From: Leucobacter sp. UBA1945
GTDB lineage: Bacteria > Actinomycetota > Actinomycetes > Actinomycetales > Microbacteriaceae
Reading direction: 5' to 3'
Length of the DNA: 33,655 nt
NCBI GenBank assembly: GCA_002336855.1
Contig: DDEV01000143.1
Span: 659-34,313 of the forward strand
Position numbers and translations under genes: made by a program. Positions 15,426 to 22,843 of this stretch are shown here, piece after piece. Position 1 is the stretch's first letter. Every line of letters starts with the position of its first letter. The notes beneath the pieces were generated by a model, which saw only the letters and a list, made by a program, of their open reading frames with translations, made no database searches and had not been told where the DNA came from.

Positions 15426-16928
15426 ATGTCAGTGAATCGCGAGATGAAGTCGAGGCGAACAAAGCGGTGGTGGTTTGCGGCAATTATTGCCGCTGTGGCC
15501 ATGTTTGTGCCGTCGGTCGCCTCGACGGCATATGCTGTGGCCGAGCCAGGGGATAGCGTGTGGATCGGAAGCAGACAGGGTCACGGAGGTACCGGGCTCT
15601 TTCCGATCTACCTGCAGACACCGGAGGATCCTGCGAATCCGGGCGAGCCTGACTTCTGGGCCTACTGTATCGAACACGATGTCTCTGCAAAGACGCGTCT
15701 AGTGGGCGAAATCGATGACCCGTCCGGTTTTTCCGGTGAGAATTACTTCACCGACCCGGTGATCCAAGGAAAAGTACTCTGGGTGCTGGCGCATAGCTAC
15801 CCGGCGATGAGCCTTGATGACTTCCGCGCCGCTGCCAATGTGCCCGGCCTCTCCCGAAACGACGCGATCGAGGCAATCCAGTACGCCATTTGGCGATACA
15901 CGGACGTTGGATGGGATTCGAATTGGAATTGGTCGGGCAGTGACGATGAGGCGGCAACCGAGGCCGCTTACTGGTATTTGGTGAACGGTGCGAACGCAAG
16001 CTCGGGCATGACCCTGGGTGACTTCGAGACGACGGTTTCGATCACGGCACCCTCTGGTGCGCAGCAGGCTGACTCGCTGGTCGGCCCGTTCTTGGTGAAT
16101 ACGAATCGACCCACCGCGAGTGTCATGGTAGATCCATCGCTGAACCTAGTCGACGAGAACGGGAATGCGGTCGACCCCTCTGCTGTAAGCGATAGTCAAG
16201 AGCTCTACGTCGACCTGCGCGGAGCGGATGATCCCGGAACTGCGACGCTGACCGCTACGGTGAGCGGCTCGAGCGTAAGCGGACATATCGTGACGGTGCC
16301 GAATCCGGACCCCGAAGCGGAGGTAGATCACTGGCAGACGCTCGGGCTGATCGCCGCTGCCGGAAAGACCACCACCGCCCAGGCGAGCGTGCGCTGGGCA
16401 GGCGCGGAGGCGCCCGCGATCGGAACCACGCTGACCGACTTTGCCGATGGGGATCACACCTTAGCTTGGAACGGCGGCACGGTCGTCGATACTGTCGCCT
16501 ACCAAAACCTCACCCCGGGAATCGAGTACCGAGTTGAGGGTGAGCTCATGCGTAAGTCTGACGGTTCGGCCACGGGGATCGTGGGTTCGGCCGTGTTCAC
16601 GCCTTCCTCTCCGTCGGGCACGGTTGACGTTACGTTTACGGTTCCGACGGGCTACGCGGGGGAGCACCTCGTCGCGTTCGAAGAGTTGTTTGAGACAGAG
16701 TTCGAGGGCGAAACCGCTGTTGCGGTGCACCGAGACATCAATGACGCCGCGCAGACCGTGCTCGTAGAGAAAGCATCGGTAACGACGACCACACCGACGG
16801 CCCCGAACGCACCCGGCAAGCTGGCCAACACCGGCTCCGATATAAACGGGTTTGCCGCCACAGCTGCCGCGCTCCTGCTGCTCTCGGGTGCGGTGCTCGC
16901 GCTCGCGCGGCGCCGCGCGCAAAGCTAG
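15426..16928 (+). CDS. Sortase-anchored surface protein with thioester (TQXA-type) domain and VaFE repeat
   Basis: This is a 500-residue cell-wall adhesin-like protein. A signal peptide (residues 1-37) has a basic MKSRRTKR region and a hydrophobic core, with likely cleavage after AYA. The thioester domain follows: Cys81 in DFWAYCIEHD and Gln152 in EAIQYAIWRYTD are placed to form the internal Cys-Gln thioester known from Gram-positive adhesins. I see no other cysteine in the mature chain. A VaFE-type repeat runs from about residue 320 to 430 (VVDTVAYQNLTPGIEYRVEG ... HLVAFEELFE), a fold that usually carries an isopeptide crosslink. The C-terminus has the sorting signal LANTG (466-470), a hydrophobic stretch and ARRRAQS. 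ATG 15426 has GGGGAG seven bases upstream; ATG 15411 and 15444 are alternatives. No sortase gene is nearby. Confidence 0.92.
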   Translation: MSVNREMKSRRTKRWWFAAIIAAVAMFVPSVASTAYAVAEPGDSVWIGSRQGHGGTGLFPIYLQTPEDPANPGEPDFWAYCIEHDVSAKTRLVGEIDDPSGFSGENYFTDPVIQGKVLWVLAHSYPAMSLDDFRAAANVPGLSRNDAIEAIQYAIWRYTDVGWDSNWNWSGSDDEAATEAAYWYLVNGANASSGMTLGDFETTVSITAPSGAQQADSLVGPFLVNTNRPTASVMVDPSLNLVDENGNAVDPSAVSDSQELYVDLRGADDPGTATLTATVSGSSVSGHIVTVPNPDPEAEVDHWQTLGLIAAAGKTTTAQASVRWAGAEAPAIGTTLTDFADGDHTLAWNGGTVVDTVAYQNLTPGIEYRVEGELMRKSDGSATGIVGSAVFTPSSPSGTVDVTFTVPTGYAGEHLVAFEELFETEFEGETAVAVHRDINDAAQTVLVEKASVTTTTPTAPNAPGKLANTGSDINGFAATAAALLLLSGAVLALARRRAQS

Positions 16929-16975
16929 TCACGACTGAGAGGGCCGCGGCGCGCCGATAAGTTCTCGGGAAGACG

Positions 16976-17005
16976 TTGCGCATAACCATTGTTCAGCGCT
17001 AGTGT
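16976..17005 (+). promoter_or_regulatory. Possible promoter of the ABC exporter operon
   Basis: TTGCGC (16976-16981) and TAGTGT (17000-17005) are 18 bases apart. The predicted start of transcription near 17012 leaves a short leader with AAAGG placed six bases before the GTG start. Confidence 0.45.
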
Positions 17006-17034
17006 TGATCGTTTCCCATTACGAAAGGTGCACC

Positions 17035-18771
17035 GTGGCTCTTCTCAGACTCACTCTTCACCACGCCAAGCCCTATTGGGCGTGGGTCGTCGGCGTGATC
17101 GTACTGCAACTGCTCGCTACGATCGCCGCGCTGTGGCTGCCCAGCCTCAACGCACAGATCATCGACAAGGGCATCACGCTCGGCGATATCGACTTCATCT
17201 GGAGCACCGGCGGCCTCATGCTGGCGGTGTCGTTTGCTCAGCTCGCCGCTGCCGTGCTCGGAGTCTACTGCGGTGCCCGAGTCGCGATGTCAGTCGGCAG
17301 AGATCTGCGCCGCGAAGTCTTTCGCAAGGTCGACTCGTTGTCGACTCTCGAAGCGACCAAGTTTGGCGCTGGCACGCTGATCACCCGCGGCACCAACGAC
17401 GTGCAGCAGGTGCAGATGCTCGTGCTGATGACCATGAACTTCATGATCTCGGCTCCCATCATGGCCGTGGGCGGCATCATCATGGCACTGCGAGAAGATG
17501 CGGGCATGTCTTGGCTGGTCTGGGCTTCGGTCGCGATCCTCGCCGTCATCGTCGGCTTCTTGGTGTGGCTGCTGCTGCCGCTCTTCAGGCAAATGCAGGA
17601 TCGCGTTGACGACATCAACAGCGTGCTGCGTGAGCAGATCATGGGCATTCGCGTCGTTCGCGCGTTCGTGCGCGAACCCTTCGAAGAGAACCGCTACCGC
17701 GTCGCGAACGAGAACATCACTCGCATCTCGGTGCAGGTGGGCAACGTCTTCGTGCTGATGTTTCCCATCATCATGATGGTGCTGCACCTCGCAACGGCCG
17801 CGGTGCTGTGGTTCGGCGGTCATCGCGTGGAGGCGGGCGACGTCGAGATCGGCTCGCTCACCGCCTTCTTGCAGTACCTGCTGCAGATTCTCATGGCAGT
17901 GATGATGGGCGTGTTCATGGTCATGATGATCCCGCGCGCCGTCGTCTGTGCAGAGCGCATCCGCGAACTGCTCGACACGGAGTCGTCGCTGCAGTTCGCC
18001 GAGAACGAGCAGGTCGCGACGCCGACGATCGGTCGGGTCGAGTTCAACGACGTCACCTTCGGGTTTCCCGGTGCAGAGCTGCCGGTCATCAAGAACGTGA
18101 GCTTTGTCGCAGAACCGGGAAAGACCACAGCAATCATCGGATCGACGGGCTCGGGCAAAACCACGCTGCTCGGGCTCATGCTGCGCCTCTTTGACCCGCA
18201 ATCGGGCAGCGTCACCATCGACGGCCAGCCCGTATCGGCGCTCACCCGCGCACAGTTGGCGAGCACGCTCGGCCTGGTGCCGCAGCGTCCGTATCTCTTC
18301 GGCGGCACGATTGCCTCGAACCTGCGCTTCGGCAATACCGATGCGAGCGACGAGGAACTGTGGGACGCGCTGCGCGTCGCCCAGGGCGAAGACTTCGTGC
18401 GCGAGAAAGACAAGGGTCTCGATGAGCCTGTCTCGCAGGGCGGCACGAGCGTCTCGGGCGGTCAACGCCAGCGACTCTCGATTGCGCGCGCGCTCGTTGC
18501 GAAGCCGCGCGTCTATCTCTTCGATGACTCGTTTTCGGCGCTCGACGTCGCAACCGACGCGCGCCTGCGTGCGGCCCTACCATCGGCCACTGCGGGTGCG
18601 ACGACCATCATCGTGGCCCAGCGCGTGTCGACGATCACCGACGCCGACCAGATTCTCGTGCTCGAAGACGGTGAGCTTGTGGGTCGCGGCACGCACCACG
18701 AGTTGCTCGAGAGCAACAGCGTGTACCAAGAGATCGTCAGATCGCAGTTGACCGAGGCGGAGGCAGTCTGA
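17035..18771 (+). CDS. ABC exporter half-transporter A (fused permease/ATPase, degenerate Walker B)
   Basis: This 578-residue half-transporter has an N-terminal six-helix exporter domain (about 1-310) and a C-terminal nucleotide-binding domain. The Walker A GSTGSGKTT is at 369-377 and the signature VSGGQRQRLSIARAL starts at residue 473. The Walker B segment VYLFDD (493-498) has Asp498 where the catalytic glutamate normally stands. That replacement is typical of the degenerate site in heterodimeric exporters such as TM287/288. The start is GTG 17035 with AAAGG upstream. The frame is open a few codons further up but has no signal for initiation there. The TGA stop overlaps the ATG of the partner gene (TGATG). 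The substrate (drug, lipid or peptide) is not predictable. Confidence 0.94.
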   Translation: MALLRLTLHHAKPYWAWVVGVIVLQLLATIAALWLPSLNAQIIDKGITLGDIDFIWSTGGLMLAVSFAQLAAAVLGVYCGARVAMSVGRDLRREVFRKVDSLSTLEATKFGAGTLITRGTNDVQQVQMLVLMTMNFMISAPIMAVGGIIMALREDAGMSWLVWASVAILAVIVGFLVWLLLPLFRQMQDRVDDINSVLREQIMGIRVVRAFVREPFEENRYRVANENITRISVQVGNVFVLMFPIIMMVLHLATAAVLWFGGHRVEAGDVEIGSLTAFLQYLLQILMAVMMGVFMVMMIPRAVVCAERIRELLDTESSLQFAENEQVATPTIGRVEFNDVTFGFPGAELPVIKNVSFVAEPGKTTAIIGSTGSGKTTLLGLMLRLFDPQSGSVTIDGQPVSALTRAQLASTLGLVPQRPYLFGGTIASNLRFGNTDASDEELWDALRVAQGEDFVREKDKGLDEPVSQGGTSVSGGQRQRLSIARALVAKPRVYLFDDSFSALDVATDARLRAALPSATAGATTIIVAQRVSTITDADQILVLEDGELVGRGTHHELLESNSVYQEIVRSQLTEAEAV

Positions 18772-20912
18772 TGGCGCGCGAGAAGCTAAACAAGAAGCAG
18801 ACGACATTGGCGGGCTCGGGCGCAGTGAGCACGGACACCGCTGAGTTCGAGCTGCCCGACGACTACGCGCCGGCCACCGACGACTGGTCGGGCAGTCAGC
18901 CGACTCGCAAGGCGAAGGCGTTCTGGCCGTCGGCAAAGCGCCTGATGGCGCTGCTCGGCCCGGAAAAGATGCTGTTCGGGTTTGTGACCCTGCTCGTCGT
19001 CGCCTCGGTGGTGCTGACAGTGATCGCGCCGAAGGTGCTCGGCCAAGCGATGGACGTGATCTTCAACGGCATTCTCGGGGCGCAGCTTCCCGCGGGCGTG
19101 CCCAAGGAGCAGATCATCGAGGGCTTGCGTGCGCAGGGCGAAACCCAGTTCGCCGACATGCTGCAGGGCGCAGACATCGTGCCAGGCCAGGGGATCGACT
19201 TCGAGAGGCTCGGCTGGCTGATCCTCGTCGTGCTTGCTCTGTACCTCGTCGCATCGTTCTTGATGTGGCTGCAGGGTTACCTGCTGAACGGACTCGTCAT
19301 GCGCGTCGTCTACAAGCTGCGCAAGGACATCGAAGAGAAGATCAACCGCCTGCCGCTGTCGTACTTCGACGGCCGTCAGCGCGGCGACGTGCTCTCGCGC
19401 GTCACGAACGACGTCGACAACATTCAGCAGGCACTGCAGCAGGCGTTCTCGCAGCTGGTGCAGTCGGTGCTCACGATTATCGGCATCGGCGCGATGATGT
19501 TCTGGGTATCGTGGCAGCTGGGCCTCATCGCGCTGCTCGCGTTGCCGCTCTCGGCCGTCATCGTCGGTATCGTCGGCGTACGTGCTCAGAAACTCTTCAC
19601 CGCTCAGTGGAAGCGCACTGGCGACCTGAACGGCCACATCGAGGAGTCGTTTACCGGACACGAACTGATTCGCGTGTTCAACCGCGATACCGAGATGATC
19701 GAGGAGTTCGACAGGCGCAACGACGGCCTCTATGACGCGTCGTTCAAGGCCCAGGCTCTGTCCGGTGCGATGATGCCCGCGATGCAGTTCGTGCAGTACC
19801 TCACGTACGTGCTGATCGCTGTCGTGGGCGCGCTGAAGGTCACCGCGGGGCAGATGACGCTCGGCGACGTGACCGCGTTCATTCAGTATTCGCGTGAGTT
19901 TGCGCAGCCCATTGGTCAAATGGCAGGCATGGCGAACATGCTGCAGTCGGGTGTGGCCTCGGCCGAGCGCACATTCGAACTGCTCGACGCAGACGAGCAA
20001 GACGCTGAGACCGTGACCGAGCACTTGCCGGAGCGCGCAACGGGCCACGTCGAGTTCGATCACGTGGCGTTCAGCTACGACCCCGAAGAATCGCTGATCA
20101 AAGATCTGTCGCTCGAGGTGCATCCCGGTCAGACCGTCGCAATCGTCGGCCCGACAGGCGCGGGCAAGACGACGCTCGTGAATCTGATCATGCGCTTCTA
20201 CGAGCTGCAGGGCGGGCGAATTTTGCTCGACGGCACCGACATCACGAAGCTCTCTCGTGCCGAGCTGCGAGGGCACGTCGGCATGGTGCTGCAAGATGCG
20301 TTCCTCTTCGAAGGCAGCATTCGAGAGAACATTCGTTACGGTCGCCTCGAAGCAACTGACGAAGAGGTGATCGAGGCTGCGAAGGCCACCATGGTCGACC
20401 GCTTCGTGCGCCAGCTGCCTGAGGGCTACGACACGGTCATCGAAGAGAACGCGTCGTCGCTGTCGGCCGGTGAGCGCCAGCTGCTCACGATCGCACGTGC
20501 GTTCATCGCGAACCCGTCGCTGCTGATTCTCGATGAGGCGACCTCATCGGTCGATACGCGCACCGAGGTGCTCGTGCAGCAGGCCATGAGCGCGCTGCGC
20601 GCAGACCGCACCTCGTTCGTGATCGCGCACCGGCTCTCGACCATTCGCGACGCCGACACCATTCTGATGATGGAGCACGGCGATATCGTCGAGCAGGGCT
20701 CGCATGAGCAGCTGCTCGCGCAGCGCGGCGCCTACTACGAGCTCTACCAGTCGCAGTTCAAAGGCACCGATGAGAACGAGGACGCAGCGGAGCAAGAAGC
20801 CGCTGGTGGCGCGTCGGTCGCTGAGGTAGAGGCGGGCGCTGACGCAGGCGCCGCTGCGGGCATCGACGCGGGCGCGCCGGCCTCAGCCGATTCTGCTGAG
20901 GCTGCCGAATAG
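18771..20912 (+). CDS. ABC exporter half-transporter B (fused permease/ATPase, canonical Walker B)
   Basis: This 713-residue partner of the preceding half-transporter is longer at both ends. A charged cytoplasmic N-tail of about 60 residues precedes TM1, and a large insert (about residues 100-145) lies between TM1 and TM2. The nucleotide-binding domain has Walker A GPTGAGKTT from Gly460 and Walker B LLILDEATSSVD with catalytic Glu589. Its signature is LSAGERQLLTIARAF (564 onward), unlike the LSGGQ of its partner. Together the two genes make one complete and one degenerate ATP site. The last 45 or so residues are an acidic Ala/Glu/Asp/Gly-rich tail of low complexity. The start ATG is coupled to the upstream stop. 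The SRP RNA gene begins a dozen bases after the stop. Confidence 0.94.
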   Translation: MAREKLNKKQTTLAGSGAVSTDTAEFELPDDYAPATDDWSGSQPTRKAKAFWPSAKRLMALLGPEKMLFGFVTLLVVASVVLTVIAPKVLGQAMDVIFNGILGAQLPAGVPKEQIIEGLRAQGETQFADMLQGADIVPGQGIDFERLGWLILVVLALYLVASFLMWLQGYLLNGLVMRVVYKLRKDIEEKINRLPLSYFDGRQRGDVLSRVTNDVDNIQQALQQAFSQLVQSVLTIIGIGAMMFWVSWQLGLIALLALPLSAVIVGIVGVRAQKLFTAQWKRTGDLNGHIEESFTGHELIRVFNRDTEMIEEFDRRNDGLYDASFKAQALSGAMMPAMQFVQYLTYVLIAVVGALKVTAGQMTLGDVTAFIQYSREFAQPIGQMAGMANMLQSGVASAERTFELLDADEQDAETVTEHLPERATGHVEFDHVAFSYDPEESLIKDLSLEVHPGQTVAIVGPTGAGKTTLVNLIMRFYELQGGRILLDGTDITKLSRAELRGHVGMVLQDAFLFEGSIRENIRYGRLEATDEEVIEAAKATMVDRFVRQLPEGYDTVIEENASSLSAGERQLLTIARAFIANPSLLILDEATSSVDTRTEVLVQQAMSALRADRTSFVIAHRLSTIRDADTILMMEHGDIVEQGSHEQLLAQRGAYYELYQSQFKGTDENEDAAEQEAAGGASVAEVEAGADAGAAAGIDAGAPASADSAEAAE

Positions 20913-20920
20913 GGTAGGCT
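20891..20920 (+). promoter_or_regulatory. Probable promoter of the SRP RNA gene
   Basis: TAGGCT (20915-20920), a frequent -10 form in actinobacteria, lies 18 bases after TTCTGC (20891-20896), which is inside the end of the ABC gene. The predicted transcription start, around 20926-20927, coincides with the first paired base of the RNA. Confidence 0.5.
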
Positions 20921-20924
20921 CGTT

Positions 20925-21016
20925 AAGGCCCCTCATGTGGCGCTATCTTCGGAAACTCCCCCAGGCTGGAAACAGAGCAAGGGTACCGGGGCTCTAGCGG
21001 GTGCATGAGGGGTCTT
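20925..21016 (+). ncRNA. ffs: Signal recognition particle RNA, small bacterial (4.5S) type
   Basis: This structural RNA binds the Ffh M domain and the FtsY-Ffh complex to target nascent membrane proteins. The ends pair over 13 positions (20925-20937 with 21004-21016, one G-T pair), giving the long hairpin rod of SRP RNA. The apical part reads CCCCAGG-CTG-GAAA-CAG-AGCA-AGGG. A GNRA tetraloop closes a short stem flanked by the CAGG/AGCA symmetric internal loop, which is the conserved Ffh-binding element. GAGCAAGGGTA is also characteristic of actinobacterial SRP RNAs. The length is about 92-97 bases, as expected for the small type, and TTTTTT follows at 21019-21024. It lies between the ABC gene (+) and the MFS gene (-). 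Recognition is by eye from the core motif and the fold. Confidence 0.85.
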
Positions 21017-21024
21017 ACTTTTTT
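21004..21024 (+). terminator. T-tract terminator of the SRP RNA
   Basis: The 3' arm of the closing stem (21004-21016) is followed by AC and six T residues (21019-21024), so the RNA's own rod doubles as the terminator stem. Confidence 0.65.
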
Positions 21025-21045
21025 CGAAAAGGATCAGGGCAGGCC

Positions 21046-22278
21046 TCAGGGCAGCCGAATGCCGGTCGTGTCGATGCTGCGATGCCGATCCCGCTTGGTA
21101 ATCGAGAGGCTGAGAATTGCAAGCAGTGCGCCGATCACCGCGAGCAAAATGCCCGCCCAGCCCGGCGCGAGATAGCCGAAGCCTGCTGCGATCACGAGGC
21201 CGCCGAGCCACGCGCCGAGCGCATTTGCGACGTTGAACGCTGCGTGAGTGATCGCCGATCCCATCAGTTCGGCCTCGCGTGCCATGCGAATGAAACGCGA
21301 CTGCACCGCCGGAAGCAGCGCCGAGAACCAGAAACCGACCAAGAACACGGAGACGATGAGGCCCGCAGGTGTCGCCGCTGTGGTGACGTAGAGGCTGAGC
21401 GAGACGATCAGTGCTGCGAATGAGAGCAGGATCGCGCGGGGCCCATTGCGGTCGGCCATCCAGCCACCGAAGAATGTGCCGATGGTCATGCCGATACCGA
21501 TCGCGCTGAGCACCAAGGGAATCGAGCTCTCGGGCAGCGAGGTGACTCTCGTGACGACCTCGGCGATGTAGGAGTAGACGGCGAAGAAGCCGCCGAAGCC
21601 GATCGCGCCGAGCGCGACCATGATCCAGATTCTGATGTTCTTGAAGCTGGCGAGGCTGCGCAGCGGACTGAGAGTCGCGTCTCCCGGGTACCGTGGCAGA
21701 AAGCGCAGGCCAAGCAACAGGGTTGCTGCGAAAAGGATCGACACCAGCACGTAAGCCCACCGCCAGCCGAGGGTCTGGCCGATCCATGTGGCGAGGGGCA
21801 CGCCGAGCACGTTCGCGATGGGGAGGCCCGACATTGCGATCGCGATGCCTTTGCCTTGATTGCCTGGACCCATGAGGCGGCCCGCGAGCAGTGCTGCGGC
21901 GCCGAAGAAGGTGGCATGCGGCAGGCCGGCGATGAAACGGGCGATAGCGAGTGTCTCGAAGGTCGGTGCGACCGCTGAGGCGAGAGAGCCCGCCGTGAAC
22001 GCGCCGAGCAGCCAAAAGGCGAGCGTCGTCTGCGAGACCCGGGCGGCAAGCGCTGTGATGACCGGTGCGCCAACCACGACACCGACGGCGTAGAGCGTAA
22101 TCAGGGTGCCTGCTTGAGCGATTCCCTTTGCGGGATTGCTTGCGAAGTCGGGTAACAGATCTTCGGCGATATTTGGCAGCACGCCCATAGTTGCAAACTC
22201 TGTCACGCCGATTGCGAAGCCGCCGAGCGCTAGGGTGAACAGGGCCATGCGGCGCCTGGCAGGCGTGAGTGTGTGCAA
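21046..22278 (-). CDS. MFS transporter, DHA1-type (AraJ/YdhP-like) exporter
   Basis: This major-facilitator transporter of about 400-410 residues has 12 hydrophobic segments. The first, LFTLALGGFAIGVTEFATMGVLP in outline, carries the GxTEF motif of the arabinose-efflux-type DHA1 group. FWLLGAFTAGSLASAVAPTFETLAIARFIAGLPHATFFG gives the TM3-TM5 region, and GGWMADRNGPRA is the motif-A-like loop of the second half. These proteins export sugars, drugs or other small molecules; the substrate is unknown. The frame is open far upstream, but the family starts just before TM1. I chose TTG 22278, which keeps TPARRR before TM1 and lies about 20 bases behind a TATTCT -10-like element. ATG 22248 is the conservative alternative. 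Confidence 0.9.
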   Translation of the reverse strand: MHTLTPARRRMALFTLALGGFAIGVTEFATMGVLPNIAEDLLPDFASNPAKGIAQAGTLITLYAVGVVVGAPVITALAARVSQTTLAFWLLGAFTAGSLASAVAPTFETLAIARFIAGLPHATFFGAAALLAGRLMGPGNQGKGIAIAMSGLPIANVLGVPLATWIGQTLGWRWAYVLVSILFAATLLLGLRFLPRYPGDATLSPLRSLASFKNIRIWIMVALGAIGFGGFFAVYSYIAEVVTRVTSLPESSIPLVLSAIGIGMTIGTFFGGWMADRNGPRAILLSFAALIVSLSLYVTTAATPAGLIVSVFLVGFWFSALLPAVQSRFIRMAREAELMGSAITHAAFNVANALGAWLGGLVIAAGFGYLAPGWAGILLAVIGALLAILSLSITKRDRHRSIDTTGIRLP

Positions 22279-22303
22279 GGGGTTCCCGTCGGTAGCGAAG
22301 ACT

Positions 22304-22316
22304 CCAGAATATCTGG
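22304..22316. promoter_or_regulatory. CCAGAATATCTGG palindrome in the MFS promoter region
   Basis: Perfect 5-base arms flank ATA. On the minus strand it overlaps TATTCT, a plausible -10 for the MFS gene, so it could be a small operator. No regulator gene is adjacent, and a 13-base palindrome may be chance. Confidence 0.3.
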
Positions 22317-22402
22317 CGCGGGTTTCCGGGGTGCTTCGAGCAGGGGCGAGGTTGGTATTTCGCGGATAGGATCGGTGCAGCGAATGAGAAGAGGTGGGGT
22401 GT

Positions 22403-22738
22403 ATGGATCGGAACGAGATCATCACCGTAGCCGCGCTTCTCGCATTCGCCCTGCTGCTGCTTGGCGTTTGGATTGTAGACCGGCGTCGTAGGCATGCGGG
22501 CGACACCCGAAGCCCGCTTTCGGGCGTTCTCGGAATGATGGACGAAGTGTTTCGCCCGGAGGCCGCTCGCGTTGTTGAGGTTCGCGAAGTAGAGCAGGAA
22601 CTTCCGGTTGAAGCTTCGAACTCGGGGGACCTGCGCAGCGACTCTTTGAGCGGTCCTACTTGCGATTCTTCCGGTGAACCAGTCGCCTGTTCCGGTCGAA
22701 ATTCCGGTGAACGTGTGCAAGACTCACCGCTGAAATAG
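22403..22738 (+). CDS. Small single-TM membrane protein of unknown function
   Basis: This 111-residue protein has one N-terminal transmembrane segment (about residues 8-27, AALLAFALLLLGVWIV) followed by DRRRR, so the C-terminal part should face the cytoplasm. A short conserved-looking stretch SGVLGMMDEVFRPEAAR follows, then a polar Ser/Gly/Glu-rich tail. I do not recognise a family. ATG 22403 has GAGG about eight bases upstream; GTG 22394 is an alternative start. A -10-like TAGGAT lies at 22367-22372. It is divergent from the MFS gene. The tail after about residue 60 could be an extension into non-conserved sequence. Confidence 0.6.
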   Translation: MDRNEIITVAALLAFALLLLGVWIVDRRRRHAGDTRSPLSGVLGMMDEVFRPEAARVVEVREVEQELPVEASNSGDLRSDSLSGPTCDSSGEPVACSGRNSGERVQDSPLK

Positions 22739-22843
22739 CTGCCTTTTGGTGAATGCGCGAACGTTACCACTTCGTGATCTTCGGGTGCCTCTTCAGCAAG
22801 GTATTCGGGCTGCGATGTCGGTGGTGTATCCGAGACTGTGGGT

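Noticed and set aside
18786..20294. 502-codon open frame antisense to ABC subunit B
   Set aside because: It is a His/Asp/Arg/Gln-rich shadow of the ABC gene, a typical byproduct of GC-rich codon use.
20925..21024. Plain bidirectional terminator for the ABC and MFS genes
   Set aside because: The 66-base interior is itself structured and carries the SRP core motif. A simple terminator would not explain this.
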